From contig JAOEVD010000002.1 of the NCBI GenBank assembly GCA_028383305.1, forward strand, positions 1 through 64,000: a stretch of DNA of 64,000 nucleotides, given 5' to 3'. Position numbers and translations under genes: made by a program. The notes beneath the pieces were generated by a model that had not been told where the DNA came from, did not search any database, and was given only the letters and a program-made list of their open reading frames with translations. The stretch comes from Candidatus Puniceispirillum sp. (GTDB lineage Bacteria; Pseudomonadota; Alphaproteobacteria; Puniceispirillales; Puniceispirillaceae). This document shows positions 19,189 to 28,102 of the stretch, one piece after another. How positions within the stretch are numbered: the first letter of the stretch is position 1; every line of letters starts with the position of its first letter.

Positions 19189-19841
19189 CGCATGCTGCGT
19201 TCACGCAATTACCGGCTGGCGATCTGGTGCTGGCATCGGCAAGCAGCATTCGCGCCAAAATTCTGCATGATGTAGGTCTCGGCTATCGTTGCTATCCGGT
19301 TGCGATTGATGAAGAATCGGTTCGCGCTTCGGCAAGCGCCGAGGCGGTTCCGGTTGGCGATATCGCCATTATGCTTGCCGAAATGAAGGCCGCCGCTGCA
19401 GTGCAACGTCTGGCGCTCGAAACCGACCCATCGTCAGCTTTTGTCTTGGGCTGTGATCAGATATTGGCTTGCGATGAGGTGATTTACAGCAAACCGCAGG
19501 ATCGCGCCATGGCCAAGGCGCAGCTAATGGCTTTGTCAGGCAAAACACATCAATTATTCAGTGCTGCTGTGCTATATCGCAACGGCGCCCGGATCTGGCA
19601 CCATCTGGCGATTGCCAAAATCACCTTGCGCCGGCTTGATGAGGATTTCATTGAATCCTATCTTGATCGGCTTGGTGCAGCCGCTTTCACCTCACCAGCA
19701 AGCTATCAGATTGAAAATCTTGGCGCGCAGCTATTATCGCGCATCGATGGCTGTCATTTTTCCATTCTTGGGCTTCCGCTTCTCGAATTGCTTGGCATTT
19801 TGCGCGAACATGGCCTGAAACCAGAGACAAGCCGCCGATGA
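19185..19841 (+). CDS. maf: Maf-family nucleoside triphosphate pyrophosphatase
   Basis: A 218-residue Maf/YceF-type house-cleaning pyrophosphatase, which hydrolyses non-canonical or methylated NTPs. It opens with LVLASASSIRAKIL (usual form LASASPRRREL), and has LGCDQILACD and SKPQDRAMAKAQLMALSGKTHQLFSAAVL. The exact substrate subclass is not decided. I chose the ATG at 19185 overlapping the ppsR stop as ATGA, with GAGG 7 bases before; the frame continues 6 codons further upstream. The stop overlaps the coaE start by ATGA as well, so ppsR-maf-coaE is a coupled trio. Confidence 0.93.
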   Translation: MTHAAFTQLPAGDLVLASASSIRAKILHDVGLGYRCYPVAIDEESVRASASAEAVPVGDIAIMLAEMKAAAAVQRLALETDPSSAFVLGCDQILACDEVIYSKPQDRAMAKAQLMALSGKTHQLFSAAVLYRNGARIWHHLAIAKITLRRLDEDFIESYLDRLGAAAFTSPASYQIENLGAQLLSRIDGCHFSILGLPLLELLGILREHGLKPETSRR

Positions 19842-20476
19842 AGATCATTGGTCTAACAGGCTCGATTGCCGCAGGGAAATCAACAGTTGCCGGCTGGATT
19901 CGCAATCTTGGTATTGCGATTCATGATGCTGATGCGGCGGTTCATGAATTGCTGTTGCCACATGGGGCCGCGGTTGCTGCGATTTTGGCTGAATTCGGAC
20001 TTGATTTAGCTGGCCATGATCTTGGCAATTTAGAAAAAGGTATTAATCGGCAGGCACTTGGCAATTATGTTTTTGCGCGGCCGCAGGCACGAAAACAACT
20101 TGAATCGATTTTGCATCCGCTTGTACGCCAACACCGCGATGCGTTTTTGGACAAGCAGCGTAGCATTGCCGCACCGGCGGTTGTTTTGGATGTGCCTTTG
20201 TTGTTTGAAACTGGCGGAGATGCGGTTTGTGATCATATCATCGTGGTTTATGCCAGCGCGGCAACAACGGCCAAACGCGCCTTGGCCCGCACCGGTATGA
20301 CGCCATCCAAGCTTGCGGCGATCTTGGCATCGCAAATGCCTGCCGATGCGAAAAAAAAGCGGGCTGATCTCTGTCTTGATTCAGATCTTCAACCCGAAGC
20401 GACACGGAAAGACTTAATCAAATGGCTTGCCGCGATGCATGTGCCTATGATCGGCAGTGACCAGGCCCAACCCTAG
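19838..20476 (+). CDS. coaE: Dephospho-CoA kinase
   Basis: A 212-residue kinase that performs the last step of coenzyme A synthesis, phosphorylating the 3'-hydroxyl of dephospho-CoA. The P-loop GLTGSIAAGKST is at residues 5-16, followed by the substrate region HDADAAVHELL and LDVPLLFETGGD. Start overlaps the maf stop by four bases. Order maf-coaE-dnaQ is standard for alphaproteobacteria beside the origin. Confidence 0.97.
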   Translation: MKIIGLTGSIAAGKSTVAGWIRNLGIAIHDADAAVHELLLPHGAAVAAILAEFGLDLAGHDLGNLEKGINRQALGNYVFARPQARKQLESILHPLVRQHRDAFLDKQRSIAAPAVVLDVPLLFETGGDAVCDHIIVVYASAATTAKRALARTGMTPSKLAAILASQMPADAKKKRADLCLDSDLQPEATRKDLIKWLAAMHVPMIGSDQAQP

Positions 20477-20496
20477 CCCGCAGAAAGTGATAGAAT

Positions 20497-21213
20497 ATGC
20501 GTGAAACTGCTCTTGATACCGAAACCACCGGCATTAGCCCGCGTGACGGGCATCGTATTATTGAAATTGGCGCATTGGAATTGATGCATCATCTGCCAAC
20601 AGGCCGCAAATTGCATCTTTATATCAATCCTGAACGCGAAATTGATGATGGCGCGGTTGCGGTTCATGGCATTACCAGCGATTTTCTGGCGGATAAACCC
20701 GTTTTTGCCGATATTGTTGACGAATTTCTGGCCTTTGTTGGTGATGATCCGATGGTCATCCATAATGCCAGCTTTGATATGGGTTTTCTCAATGCTGAAT
20801 TGAAACGGCTTGACCGGCCAGTTCTACCAATGGCGCAATCAATTGATACATTGATGATGGCACGCAAGAAATTTCCTGGCGCGCAGGCCAACCTCGATGC
20901 GCTATGTCGCCGGTTCGAAATTGACAATAGTCATCGTGATCTTCACGGTGCCTTAGTTGATGCCGATCTATTGGCAGCGGTCTATATTGAATTGCTGGGG
21001 GGGCGGCAACCGGGTTTGTCGCTGGACTCAGATAGTCAGATCCAAGTTGGCGATCAGGGTGCGCCAAACAGCACTGACCCCGATCCAAGCTTTCATCTTG
21101 ATGCCAAACCAATGCGGCCTATTCGGGCGCATGCGCCAACTACTGAAGAGTTGAAGGCGCATGCAAAATTTTTGGAAGAGTTAAAAAACCCGATCTGGCA
21201 AAATGACGCCTAG
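20497..21213 (+). CDS. dnaQ: DNA polymerase III epsilon subunit (proofreading exonuclease)
   Basis: A 238-residue 3'-5' exonuclease subunit. Exo I motif DTETTG (residues 7-12), Exo II HNASFDMGFLNAEL and Exo III with HRDLHGALVDADLLAAVY give the DEDDh catalytic set. The C-terminal 60 residues would contact the alpha subunit. A ribosome site (AGAAAGTGA) lies just before the ATG. It ends 37 bases from the convergent secB. Confidence 0.97.
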   Translation: MRETALDTETTGISPRDGHRIIEIGALELMHHLPTGRKLHLYINPEREIDDGAVAVHGITSDFLADKPVFADIVDEFLAFVGDDPMVIHNASFDMGFLNAELKRLDRPVLPMAQSIDTLMMARKKFPGAQANLDALCRRFEIDNSHRDLHGALVDADLLAAVYIELLGGRQPGLSLDSDSQIQVGDQGAPNSTDPDPSFHLDAKPMRPIRAHAPTTEELKAHAKFLEELKNPIWQNDA

Positions 21214-21250
21214 CTTGATTGGCGATGCCTAGCCTGATCGGGACATGGTT

Positions 21251-21772
21251 TTAATTATTGGTTTGGGCGGCTGCCTGTTGCGCCAGATTATGCTGATATA
21301 CAGCAACAAAATCGACCGGCTGGATATTCAAAGGCATAAAGCCGCCATCGCGGGTGCAATCTGAAATAATCGCGCGCGCAAATGGGAATAACAGGCGCGG
21401 GGCTTCAATCATGATCAAAGCGTTGACTTCATCATTTGGTGTGCCTTGTGGCGAGACCAGACCAGCATAAGTCAGATCGACTAAAAATAAGGCGGTGTCA
21501 TTTGCGGTGGCTTTGGCCGCCAGATTCAATGTCACTTCATATTGATTATCGCCAAGAAGCTGGGCACCAACATTAACGGTGATTTCAACATCAGGCTGGT
21601 TTGCGCCTTCGATGAGAACGCGTGGCGCGTTTGGGTTTTCAAAAGACAAATCTTTGATATATTGCGCGTGAACAACAATCTGGCGGGTGGTATTTGCGTC
21701 ATCACCGGACGGCTGTGTGCTGCCATTATCGGCGGCGGCGGGTTTTTTAGATTTTTTGGTATCTTTGGCCAT
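21251..21772 (-). CDS. secB: Protein-export chaperone SecB
   Basis: A 173-residue tetrameric chaperone that keeps preproteins unfolded and passes them to SecA. Family blocks: VHAQYIKDLSFENPNAP near residue 30, NQYEVTLNLAAKA, LFLVDLTYAGLV and APRLLFPFARAIISDCTRDGGFMPLNIQPVDFVAVY. The N-terminus is a Lys/Ala-rich tail. I chose the ATG at 21772, with GGAG 7 bases upstream, over the longer frame starting at 21808. It is downstream of fxsA on the minus strand with a 200-bp gap. Confidence 0.96.
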   Translation of the reverse strand: MAKDTKKSKKPAAADNGSTQPSGDDANTTRQIVVHAQYIKDLSFENPNAPRVLIEGANQPDVEITVNVGAQLLGDNQYEVTLNLAAKATANDTALFLVDLTYAGLVSPQGTPNDEVNALIMIEAPRLLFPFARAIISDCTRDGGFMPLNIQPVDFVAVYQHNLAQQAAAQTNN

Positions 21773-21933
21773 AATTATCTCCGGAGTGGCTTTGCGCATT
21801 TTGACCAAATCTATGATCAGATTGCGCGTATCAGATTGAATGCAGCTACTAGCATAGATAACTGCTTGAAAACAACCATGTCAAAAGAACGCGTGAAGGC
21901 CGATCTTGCCGAATCAGTTCAGGGCTATGTGAT

Positions 21934-21989
21934 TTAGGATGTGTAACTTAGGGTATGTGGTTTCGGGTGTGTGGTTTAGGGCTTGCGGC
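21934..21989. repeat. Four imperfect 14-bp tandem units
   Basis: Units of 14 bp, roughly TTAGGGTGTGTGGT, run head to tail: TTAGGATGTGTAAC, TTAGGGTATGTGGT, TTCGGGTGTGTGGT, TTAGGGCTTGCGGC. The last unit overlaps the final codons and stop of fxsA; the others fill the gap before secB. A slipped-strand origin is likely. No function is evident. Confidence 0.7.
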
Positions 21990-22545
21990 CTTTATTGTCA
22001 CCAATCTGGTGATCTCGATCCGGCCGTTCTTCAAATTCACCTTCGATGATATCATCATCACCCCTTGTTTTATACTGTTGCTTGGTAAAGGGGTTATGCT
22101 GGTAGCCAGCGGCACCTGATGCTGGATTGCCTGATGCGGCATTGCCAAAAGATGCGCTGCCAAAATTGGTAAAGCCGGTAAAGCGTTTGTTTTTGGCCAT
22201 CCATTGCAGCAAATAGACACCAGCAAGCGTGCGAATCCCGGGCATAAACAACAAAAGCCCGATTCCATCGGTGACATAGCCTGGGATCAACATTAATGCA
22301 CCGCCACCAACAATAGAAATACTATCAGCGATTGAGGTGACCGGGGCACGTCCCTTGGCGAGATCAGCTTGAATCCGGCTTAAAACTGATAGCCCCTGGC
22401 GTTTGAGAAGCGCGATGCCAAAAATTGCCGTTACAAAAACCCCCAAAAGCGTTAACAAACCACCGATTTCACTGCCAATATAAATAAAGGCGGACATTTC
22501 GACCCATCCCCATATTAGCAGGCCAAGAATAATGATTAGTCCCAT
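21976..22545 (-). CDS. fxsA: FxsA-family membrane protein
   Basis: A 189-residue inner-membrane protein. The first 120 residues match the FxsA pattern: a helix IILGLLIWGWVEMSAFIYIGSEIGGLLTLLGVFVTAIFGIALLKRQG, a cytoplasmic loop, then VGGGALMLIPGYVTDGIGLLLFMPGIRTL. E. coli FxsA is linked to relief of F-plasmid exclusion of phage T7, but the native role is unknown. The C-terminal 65 residues are Gly/Asn-rich and low complexity. It sits between secB and the divergent timA, the usual alphaproteobacterial place. Confidence 0.9.
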   Translation of the reverse strand: MGLIIILGLLIWGWVEMSAFIYIGSEIGGLLTLLGVFVTAIFGIALLKRQGLSVLSRIQADLAKGRAPVTSIADSISIVGGGALMLIPGYVTDGIGLLLFMPGIRTLAGVYLLQWMAKNKRFTGFTNFGSASFGNAASGNPASGAAGYQHNPFTKQQYKTRGDDDIIEGEFEERPDRDHQIGDNKGRKP

Positions 22546-22692
22546 TTGACCGATCCCTTAGGTGGTTTTTGGTAATTTTTGACGACAATTTCCGGCTGCA
22601 TCTGGATTTACTACCCCACATATGCCATCTATATTATGACGGCATTGTCAAAAGACTCAATGATGTTAAATAATGCCAATATAAAACCTCAG

Positions 22693-23355
22693 ATGGGGGC
22701 TCAGTTGCAATTCATAGATATTATCATTTTTGCCGTTATCGCTGTTCTTTTGGTGCTGCGTCTCAGGTCGGTGCTTGGCCAGCGCACAGGCTATGAACAG
22801 CCGCAAGATGAAAGCCGCGCAAATCAGTTTGAAGACACCGAGAATGATAATGAACCTATTCCACTGCATCCCAAGGCTGCGGACGGAGCACCGGTTGCGC
22901 TTCACGGGCTTGATGCGATGCGCAAGATTGATCGCAGCTTTAATGAAAAGCAGTTTCTTGACGGAGCCAGCGCCGCTTTTGAGATGATTTTGACCGCTTA
23001 TGCCGAAGGCGATCTCGCCACTTTGAAACGGCTATTGGGCTATGATCTTTTGCAAAGCTTTACCGCATCGATTCAAGTGCGGGCAAAGGCCAAAGAAAGC
23101 CTTGTCATCACTTTGGATAATATTCGCGAAGCCAGCATCTTAAATATTTCAATCATTGATCAGCTTGCCAGCATCACCGTGCATTTTCATTCGGTGCAAA
23201 CACGCATTGCTAAGGATGAAAATGGTGAAGTGATTGATGCAGATGAGTCGGGTGCGCGTGAATATACCGATATTTGGACATTTGAACGTGATTTGACGCT
23301 GTCTGATCCAAACTGGAAACTGGTCGAGACTGAGTCCGAGCCTGCCGAAGACTGA
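22693..23355 (+). CDS. timA: Tim44-domain membrane-associated protein (TimA)
   Basis: A 220-residue protein with one N-terminal membrane segment (LQFIDIIIFAVIAVLLVLRLRSVLGQRTG), an acidic linker and a C-terminal Tim44-like domain from about residue 80 (FLDGASAAFEMILTAYAEGDLATLKRLLGYDLLQSF ... DIWTFERDL). These bacterial relatives of the mitochondrial import factor Tim44 are anchored to the inner membrane; their role is not settled. The start is uncertain: I chose 22693, next to the membrane helix, but in-frame ATGs at 22660 and 22636 are possible. In most alphaproteobacteria mltA follows; here smr follows after 12 bases. Confidence 0.88.
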   Translation: MGAQLQFIDIIIFAVIAVLLVLRLRSVLGQRTGYEQPQDESRANQFEDTENDNEPIPLHPKAADGAPVALHGLDAMRKIDRSFNEKQFLDGASAAFEMILTAYAEGDLATLKRLLGYDLLQSFTASIQVRAKAKESLVITLDNIREASILNISIIDQLASITVHFHSVQTRIAKDENGEVIDADESGAREYTDIWTFERDLTLSDPNWKLVETESEPAED

Positions 23356-23367
23356 TCGAGGCCCAAC

Positions 23368-23952
23368 ATGCCCAAGAAACGCATTATCAAAACAGACGAT
23401 GATACGGTTTTATGGCAACGGGTGATCAAAGAGGTTACACCGCTAAAATCGACCATTGAATTGGCTGAATTTGCTGCGATTTATGCGCAATCTGATCATT
23501 TTGAACAACCTGTGACAAAACCGTCTGGCCGGCCGCAGAAACCGGCAGTCAACCCCGCACGACCGCCGATTGCTGCATTATCATCAGCACCAGCCAAAAA
23601 AGCCAATCCGGTTGATTTGCGTCAAGGCGAACGGGCTGGTATTGATGGGCGGACTCAGCGGCGGCTTTTTCGGGGTGATGTGCCAGTTGACCGGCGGCTT
23701 GATCTGCATGGCCTAACTGCGGCACGCGCTGAGAGCCGGTTAGCGCATTTTATCGAAACGGCAGCGCGCGATGGATGCCGCTGCGTTCTTGTCATCACTG
23801 GTAAAGGGGCGGGTATTCTTCGCGGTCATGTTCCCGATTGGTTAAAACGCCAGCCTTTGTCGCCGTATGTTTTAGCCTTGGCCGAGGCGCGCCCATATGA
23901 TGGCGGCAGCGGTGCGCTATATGTGTTATTGCGCCGCCAGCGGAGCCGATAG
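23368..23952 (+). CDS. Smr-domain protein
   Basis: A 194-residue protein. The first 100 residues are basic and Pro-rich, probably disordered. The C-terminal Smr domain (about 100-192) has the RRLDLHGLTAARAESRLAHFI start, the VITGKGAGILRGHVPDWL loop and the LLRR end. Smr domains resemble the MutS2 C-terminus and nick DNA or RNA in some members. The conserved DLHG and TGKG elements are intact. It is two bases from the next gene, so they are almost certainly co-transcribed. Confidence 0.9.
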   Translation: MPKKRIIKTDDDTVLWQRVIKEVTPLKSTIELAEFAAIYAQSDHFEQPVTKPSGRPQKPAVNPARPPIAALSSAPAKKANPVDLRQGERAGIDGRTQRRLFRGDVPVDRRLDLHGLTAARAESRLAHFIETAARDGCRCVLVITGKGAGILRGHVPDWLKRQPLSPYVLALAEARPYDGGSGALYVLLRRQRSR

Positions 23953-23954
23953 CG

Positions 23955-24317
23955 ATGACGCCCTTTGGCTTGAAAATGCGCGAATGGCGACGCCAGAAAA
24001 GCCTGACCCAGCAAAAGCAAGCCGAATTTTTAGGCGTTTCCAAAGCCTATATTTCGGCGCTTGAAACCGGTGCGCGTGGCCAGCCATCGCCAGTTGTTGT
24101 TGATCAGATATGTGTTTGGCTTGGGCTGATCTGGGATGATGCTGAAGAATTGAAACGCCTGGCGAGTTTGTCGCACCCAAAGCCATCAATTGATGTTCGC
24201 AATCAAACTGCCGAGGCGGTGTATCTTGCCAATCTTTTGGCGCAGAATATCAACCGGCTGTCAGCAAGTGAATGCCAGCGATTCATTGATGAAATTGAAC
24301 GGCTCACCGCATCCTAG
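23955..24317 (+). CDS. XRE-family helix-turn-helix protein
   Basis: A 120-residue small DNA-binding protein. Residues 4-60 form an XRE/Cro-like helix-turn-helix (LKMREWRRQKSLTQQKQAEFLGVSKAYISALETGARGQPSP), followed by a helical tail. It starts two bases after the smr stop and, as in other alphaproteobacteria, follows timA-smr. The target is unknown; a house-keeping regulator rather than a phage repressor is likely given the conserved location. Confidence 0.88.
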   Translation: MTPFGLKMREWRRQKSLTQQKQAEFLGVSKAYISALETGARGQPSPVVVDQICVWLGLIWDDAEELKRLASLSHPKPSIDVRNQTAEAVYLANLLAQNINRLSASECQRFIDEIERLTAS

Positions 24318-24509
24318 TTCGATTTTGTGATGACTCATAAAACTGTGAATGGGCGTCAATTAGTGAAAAATCTTTTTTGTGCTAGAACAAGGTAGTTGAC
24401 CTTATGAATTTTGTGCCTATTTTTCCCCTATAACCGTCGGCGGTGTTTTAAAGCCTAAAGCGACCGTGCCTGTGCCGCGCCTCATTGGCTTGCCAAAAAG
24501 GAAAGACAA

Positions 24510-25052
24510 ATGACCTCCGAGATTCTTCGTGATCATATTGCCAAATTGTCTGTCGAAACGGTGGATAAGTTAACCGAACGCGATATTCATGAATTGAGTG
24601 ATGCGGCCGAAGCGGCAATTCTTGCCGGTGGTGGTTTTGGCTGGTTGTCGCCGCCACCAAAATCGGTGATGGAAGATTACTGGCGTGGGGTGCAGATGAT
24701 CCCCGACCGGCATTTGATCTTGGCGCGTCTCGATAAGGTGATTGCTGGCAGCTGTCAGATTGTGCGCCCACCAAAAAACAACGAAGCCCAGAAATTTTCC
24801 TGCCAATTGACAACATTCTTTGTTGCGCCTTGGGCGCGTGGTCATGGCCTTGCACAAATGATTGTTGCCGAGGCAGAAGCGCTGGCAAAATCCGAAGGGT
24901 TTTTGATGATCAATCTTGATGTCCGCGCAACGCAGGGTCGCGCCATCCAGTCATTTGAGGCACGCAATTTCAAACGCTATGCGACAAATGATCATTACGC
25001 CAAGGTTGATGATGCCTATGTTCCGGGATATTATTATCATAAAGAGCTGTAA
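24510..25052 (+). CDS. GNAT-family acetyltransferase
   Basis: A 180-residue GCN5-related N-acetyltransferase. The acetyl-CoA motif A is TTFFVAPWARGHGLAQMIVAEAEALAKSEG, which fits the Q/RxxGxG/A pattern as RGHGLA, followed by INLDVRATQGRAIQSFEARNFKRY. Substrate is unknown. The C-terminus (YVPGYYYHKEL) resembles N-acetyltransferases acting on small molecules. A strong GGAAAG site precedes the ATG. Two bases separate it from the HIT gene. Confidence 0.85.
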   Translation: MTSEILRDHIAKLSVETVDKLTERDIHELSDAAEAAILAGGGFGWLSPPPKSVMEDYWRGVQMIPDRHLILARLDKVIAGSCQIVRPPKNNEAQKFSCQLTTFFVAPWARGHGLAQMIVAEAEALAKSEGFLMINLDVRATQGRAIQSFEARNFKRYATNDHYAKVDDAYVPGYYYHKEL

Positions 25053-25054
25053 CC

Positions 25055-25426
25055 ATGACCTATGACAGCAATAATATTTTTGCCAAAATCCTGCGCGGCG
25101 AAATTTCGTGCCAGAAAATCGACGAAGATGAGCATACCCTTAGCTTTGCCGATATCAACCCACAGGCACCTGTTCATATTCTGGTGATTCCAAAAGGTGC
25201 TTATTGTGACTGGGCCGATTTTGCGGCGACTGCCAGTGCGGTGGAAATGGCCGCCTTTACCAAAGCCATTCATCGTGTTGCCGAATTAACCGGTATCAGC
25301 AAAACCGGCTATCGGGTGATTTCCAATACAGGTTTGGACAGTCATCAAGAAGTGCCACATCTGCATATGCATGTTCTTGGCGGTGCGCCTGTTGGGCCAT
25401 TGGTTTTGGCAAAATCCCAGCTTTAG
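25055..25426 (+). CDS. HIT-family (Hint-like) nucleotide hydrolase
   Basis: A 123-residue histidine-triad protein. The HIT motif is [12 protein letters not shown] (HxHxH) near residues 103-109, preceded by [10 protein letters not shown] and the N-terminal [20 protein letters not shown]. Hint proteins hydrolyse adenosine phosphoramidates and lysyl-AMP. The reading frame is complete with a normal C-terminus. The stop codon lies about where the comM remnant begins. Confidence 0.94.
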   Translation: MTYDSNNIFAKILRGEISCQKIDEDEHTLSFADINPQAPVHILVIPKGAYCDWADFAATASAVEMAAFTKAIHRVAELTGISKTGYRVISNTGLDSHQEVPHLHMHVLGGAPVGPLVLAKSQL

Positions 25427-26066
25427 GCGATGGCTAAATCATGGGGTTTTATTTCTTGATGAGCTGGCTGGATTTTCGCGCGTTGTTTTTGATTCGCTTC
25501 GCCAACCACTTGAAACCGAATCAGTTGTCGTTGTCCGCGCCAACCATTACGTCACCTATCCAGCGCGGTTTCAGCTTGTTGTGGCAATGAAGCCCTGTCG
25601 CTGTAGTTATCTTGGCGATCCAGCGCGTGCCGTAGTCGGGCACCAGCCTGCGGTCAAAATTATCAGGCCAAGATTTCGGGGCCAATGATGGATCGCTTTG
25701 ATCTGATCATTGAATCGGCCTGAGATCAGTGCCGGTACTCTGCTGAGAGAGGCAAGCGGTGAATCAAGCCAGATTGTTGCCACGCGCGTGGCCGCGGCAC
25801 GTCAATTTGGTGCGCGTCGCAACCAAGGAGTTATGCGTTCTAATGCCCATATCAGCATCGACCAGCTTGATTAGCAAATCATGATGGATGTTGTGGCTAA
25901 AAATCTTCTGCGAACAGCAATGGATCAGGCGAATTTATCGGCGCGCGCTTATCATAAAATCATGCGGGTTTCGCGCACGATTGCCGGTCTTGCTGGTGAT
26001 GACAGGGTTGGCCGCGCTGCGCTTGCCGAAGCCTTGGCTTATCGGGCAATGCCGTTGCTTGCATAG
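25412..26066 (+). pseudogene. comM: Decayed comM/yifB (Mg-chelatase-like AAA+ ATPase) remnant
   Basis: Three fragments in different frames match the C-terminal half of ComM (YifB). Fragment 1, to about 25630, reads [20 protein letters not shown] then [18 protein letters not shown] and [12 protein letters not shown] (Walker B and following). Fragment 2, from 25658, reads [20 protein letters not shown]. Fragment 3, from about 25719 to the TAG at 26064-26066, reads EISAGTLLREAS ... LSARAYHKIMRVSRTIAGLAG ... [11 protein letters not shown]. So there are two frameshifts and one internal TAG (25872-25874), and the N-terminal domain with Walker A is missing. ComM is a branch-migration helicase for integrating transformed DNA. 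Position before gshB is ancestral, so this is decay in place. It overlaps the convergent gshB end by 28 bases. Confidence 0.92.
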
Positions 26067-27007
26067 GTTGGGTGTTTGCGTTCAATCGCATCCCATGTCA
26101 GTGCCGCAATATCAATGCCCGATAGGTGTTGGATTTCGCGAATGCCGGTTGGCGAGGTTACATTGATTTCAGTCATGTAATCGCCAATGATATCAATACC
26201 GACAAACAATAAGCCGCGGCGGCGTAATACGGGGCCAATGGCGGCGCAGATTGCCAGATCACGATCGGTCAATTCGGTTTTGGCCGCGCTGCCACCAACA
26301 TGGAAATTTGACCGAGCCTCGCCTTCATTGGGAATCCGGTTGACGGCGCCAACAGCTTCACCATCAACCAGAATGACGCGCTTATCACCATCACGAACCG
26401 AAGGAAGATAGGCCTGAACCATGACTGGTTCGCGGCTGGCACCAAAAAACATTTCCAGAAGCGAGCTCAAATTCTGATCATTTGGCTGCAATCGGAAAAC
26501 GCCAGCACCACCATTGCCAAACAGCGGCTTAATGATGATGTCTTTATGCTTCTGGCGAAACGCTATAATTGTTTCCGGATCACGGCTGATTAATGTTGCT
26601 GGCATCAAATCGGGATAAAGTGTGACAAGCAGCTTTTCCGGTGCGTTTCGGACTTCGGCCGGATTATTGACAACCATGGTTTGTGGGCCAAGCATTTCCA
26701 GCAAATGTGTTGCGGTGATATAGGCCATATCGAATGGCGGATCTTGCCGCATCAAAATAACGTCAAATTCCTGCAATGGCCGTGTTTCGATTGCGCCGGT
26801 TTTAAAATGCGCGCCAGCCTGATCATAAAAGACTACATCCTGCCCGCTGGCGGTAATGCTACCCTCATTCAGGCTTAGCTTGTCAGCTGTATAATACCAA
26901 AGGCTATGGCCGCGTTTTTGCGCTTCAAGCCCAAGTACAAAGGTTGTGTCTCCGGCGATCTGAAGCGTTTCGACCGGATCCATCTGAATGGCAATTGAAA
27001 GACTCAT
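26039..27007 (-). CDS. gshB: Glutathione synthetase
   Basis: A 322-residue ATP-grasp enzyme that joins glycine to gamma-glutamylcysteine. Family marks: [30 protein letters not shown] at the N-terminus, the ATP-grasp segment [49 protein letters not shown] and the Mg site [23 protein letters not shown]. Length is normal. It is the last gene of a minus-strand run rsmI-yraN-BON-gshB. Its 3' end overlaps the comM remnant. Confidence 0.97.
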   Translation of the reverse strand: MSLSIAIQMDPVETLQIAGDTTFVLGLEAQKRGHSLWYYTADKLSLNEGSITASGQDVVFYDQAGAHFKTGAIETRPLQEFDVILMRQDPPFDMAYITATHLLEMLGPQTMVVNNPAEVRNAPEKLLVTLYPDLMPATLISRDPETIIAFRQKHKDIIIKPLFGNGGAGVFRLQPNDQNLSSLLEMFFGASREPVMVQAYLPSVRDGDKRVILVDGEAVGAVNRIPNEGEARSNFHVGGSAAKTELTDRDLAICAAIGPVLRRRGLLFVGIDIIGDYMTEINVTSPTGIREIQHLSGIDIAALTWDAIERKHPTYASNGIAR

Positions 27008-27015
27008 CGGATGAA

Positions 27016-27621
27016 TTACAGCCGCTTGTCGGTTTGCAGGATGATGTAATTCACCACCTGCTGGGTAAAGCGAACATCACGCGCATGCGCGACTACACGG
27101 CTCATCTCATCAGCATTTGCGGCAACGCCTGACAGATAGATTGTGCCATTGACAACATCAATGCTGAAATTCAGTGACGAAATATTGCTGTCGGTGATGA
27201 GCTTGGTGCGCAAGGTCGCACCTGCGGCAAGATCCTTGGCAATATCTTTGATCGAGGATGAATCACCAACCTGCAATTCATTGACCACTTCGCGAACCCC
27301 GCGGACTTCCCATGTCAATTTTGTTGCCAATATTTTTTCTTCAGGTGTTTTCACCTTGCCAGTCAGCAGAACCGCCCCATCATTTACTGAAACATCAACT
27401 GCGGTCACAAGCGAAAAGTTGCTTTTGATAAACCGGTCGGTCAGCTTGGCATGGATTTGGGTATCAGCGACCGATGTGGAAAACCCTTTTTCGGTTGTCG
27501 AAGCAGCAACAGCAGCCGTTCCAACGCCAATAACGGCGCTGGTGCATCCTGAAAGGCCAACGCTTGCAAGCAAGAGAAAAATGGCAGTTGGCACGAAACG
27601 CGCCCGACGAACAGCTGGCAT
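27016..27621 (-). CDS. BON-domain lipoprotein (OsmY/DolP-like)
   Basis: A 201-residue predicted lipoprotein with hydrophobic N-terminus and lipobox LSGC near residue 25, followed by two BON domains: [16 protein letters not shown] ... [21 protein letters not shown] and [49 protein letters not shown]. This layout matches DolP (YraP), an outer-membrane phospholipid-binding lipoprotein that supports envelope integrity in E. coli. The neighbouring yraN and rsmI (YraL) fit the E. coli yraLMNOP order, which supports the identity. It lies 8 bases from gshB. Confidence 0.9.
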   Translation of the reverse strand: MPAVRRARFVPTAIFLLLASVGLSGCTSAVIGVGTAAVAASTTEKGFSTSVADTQIHAKLTDRFIKSNFSLVTAVDVSVNDGAVLLTGKVKTPEEKILATKLTWEVRGVREVVNELQVGDSSSIKDIAKDLAAGATLRTKLITDSNISSLNFSIDVVNGTIYLSGVAANADEMSRVVAHARDVRFTQQVVNYIILQTDKRL

Positions 27622-27675
27622 ATGTGAATTCCTAATCGCTTGAGTTCTGATGCCCCTAATGTGACGCTTTGCGAA

Positions 27676-28083
27676 TCATCGGTCAAGGTCATTTGCGGCA
27701 AATCCCCATGCATTATGAATATCGGTAATCTTGCCAACCCCATAGTTTTTTCTAACTTGCATGATGATGAAATCAAATTGGCAATCGAAAGTTGTGGATG
27801 TCGGATTCTTGGCAAGGAATAATGATGCCGCTTTGGTGATGCGCTGTTGCTGGCGTCGCGATAAAATCTCGTCGGTCATGCCATGCTGACGATATTTGAT
27901 CTCGGCAAAAATTAAACGATTGCGCCGCTGCAAAACTAAATCGATTTTGCCAGCAGCGCACCGCCATCGCTCGGCAATGAGTCGATAGCCCTTGAACCAT
28001 AAAAACCAGCGCATTTTGAATTCGGCAAACCGGCCGCGTTTTTTGGCCAACTGGCGATGCTGATGATTTAGCTTTGCTGTCAT
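27676..28083 (-). CDS. YraN-family (UPF0102) nuclease-like protein
   Basis: A 135-residue protein with the Holliday-junction-resolvase-like fold typical of UPF0102: GYRLIAERWRCAAGKIDLVLQRRNRLIFAEIKYRQ. The usual family form has GEIDLI; here the Glu is replaced by Lys (GKIDLV), while the Asp and the ExK pair (AEIKYR) remain. Whether it still cuts DNA is unclear. The place between rsmI and the BON lipoprotein is the expected one. Confidence 0.88.
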   Translation of the reverse strand: MTAKLNHQHRQLAKKRGRFAEFKMRWFLWFKGYRLIAERWRCAAGKIDLVLQRRNRLIFAEIKYRQHGMTDEILSRRQQQRITKAASLFLAKNPTSTTFDCQFDFIIMQVRKNYGVGKITDIHNAWGFAANDLDR

Positions 28084-28102
28084 CGCTCTATTTGGCTAGC
28101 GA

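Noticed and set aside
21542-21937. Plus-strand frame across secB start and a 19-codon frame at 21878-21937
   Set aside because: The former is antisense to secB, the latter is very short with no ribosome site and ends in the tandem repeat.
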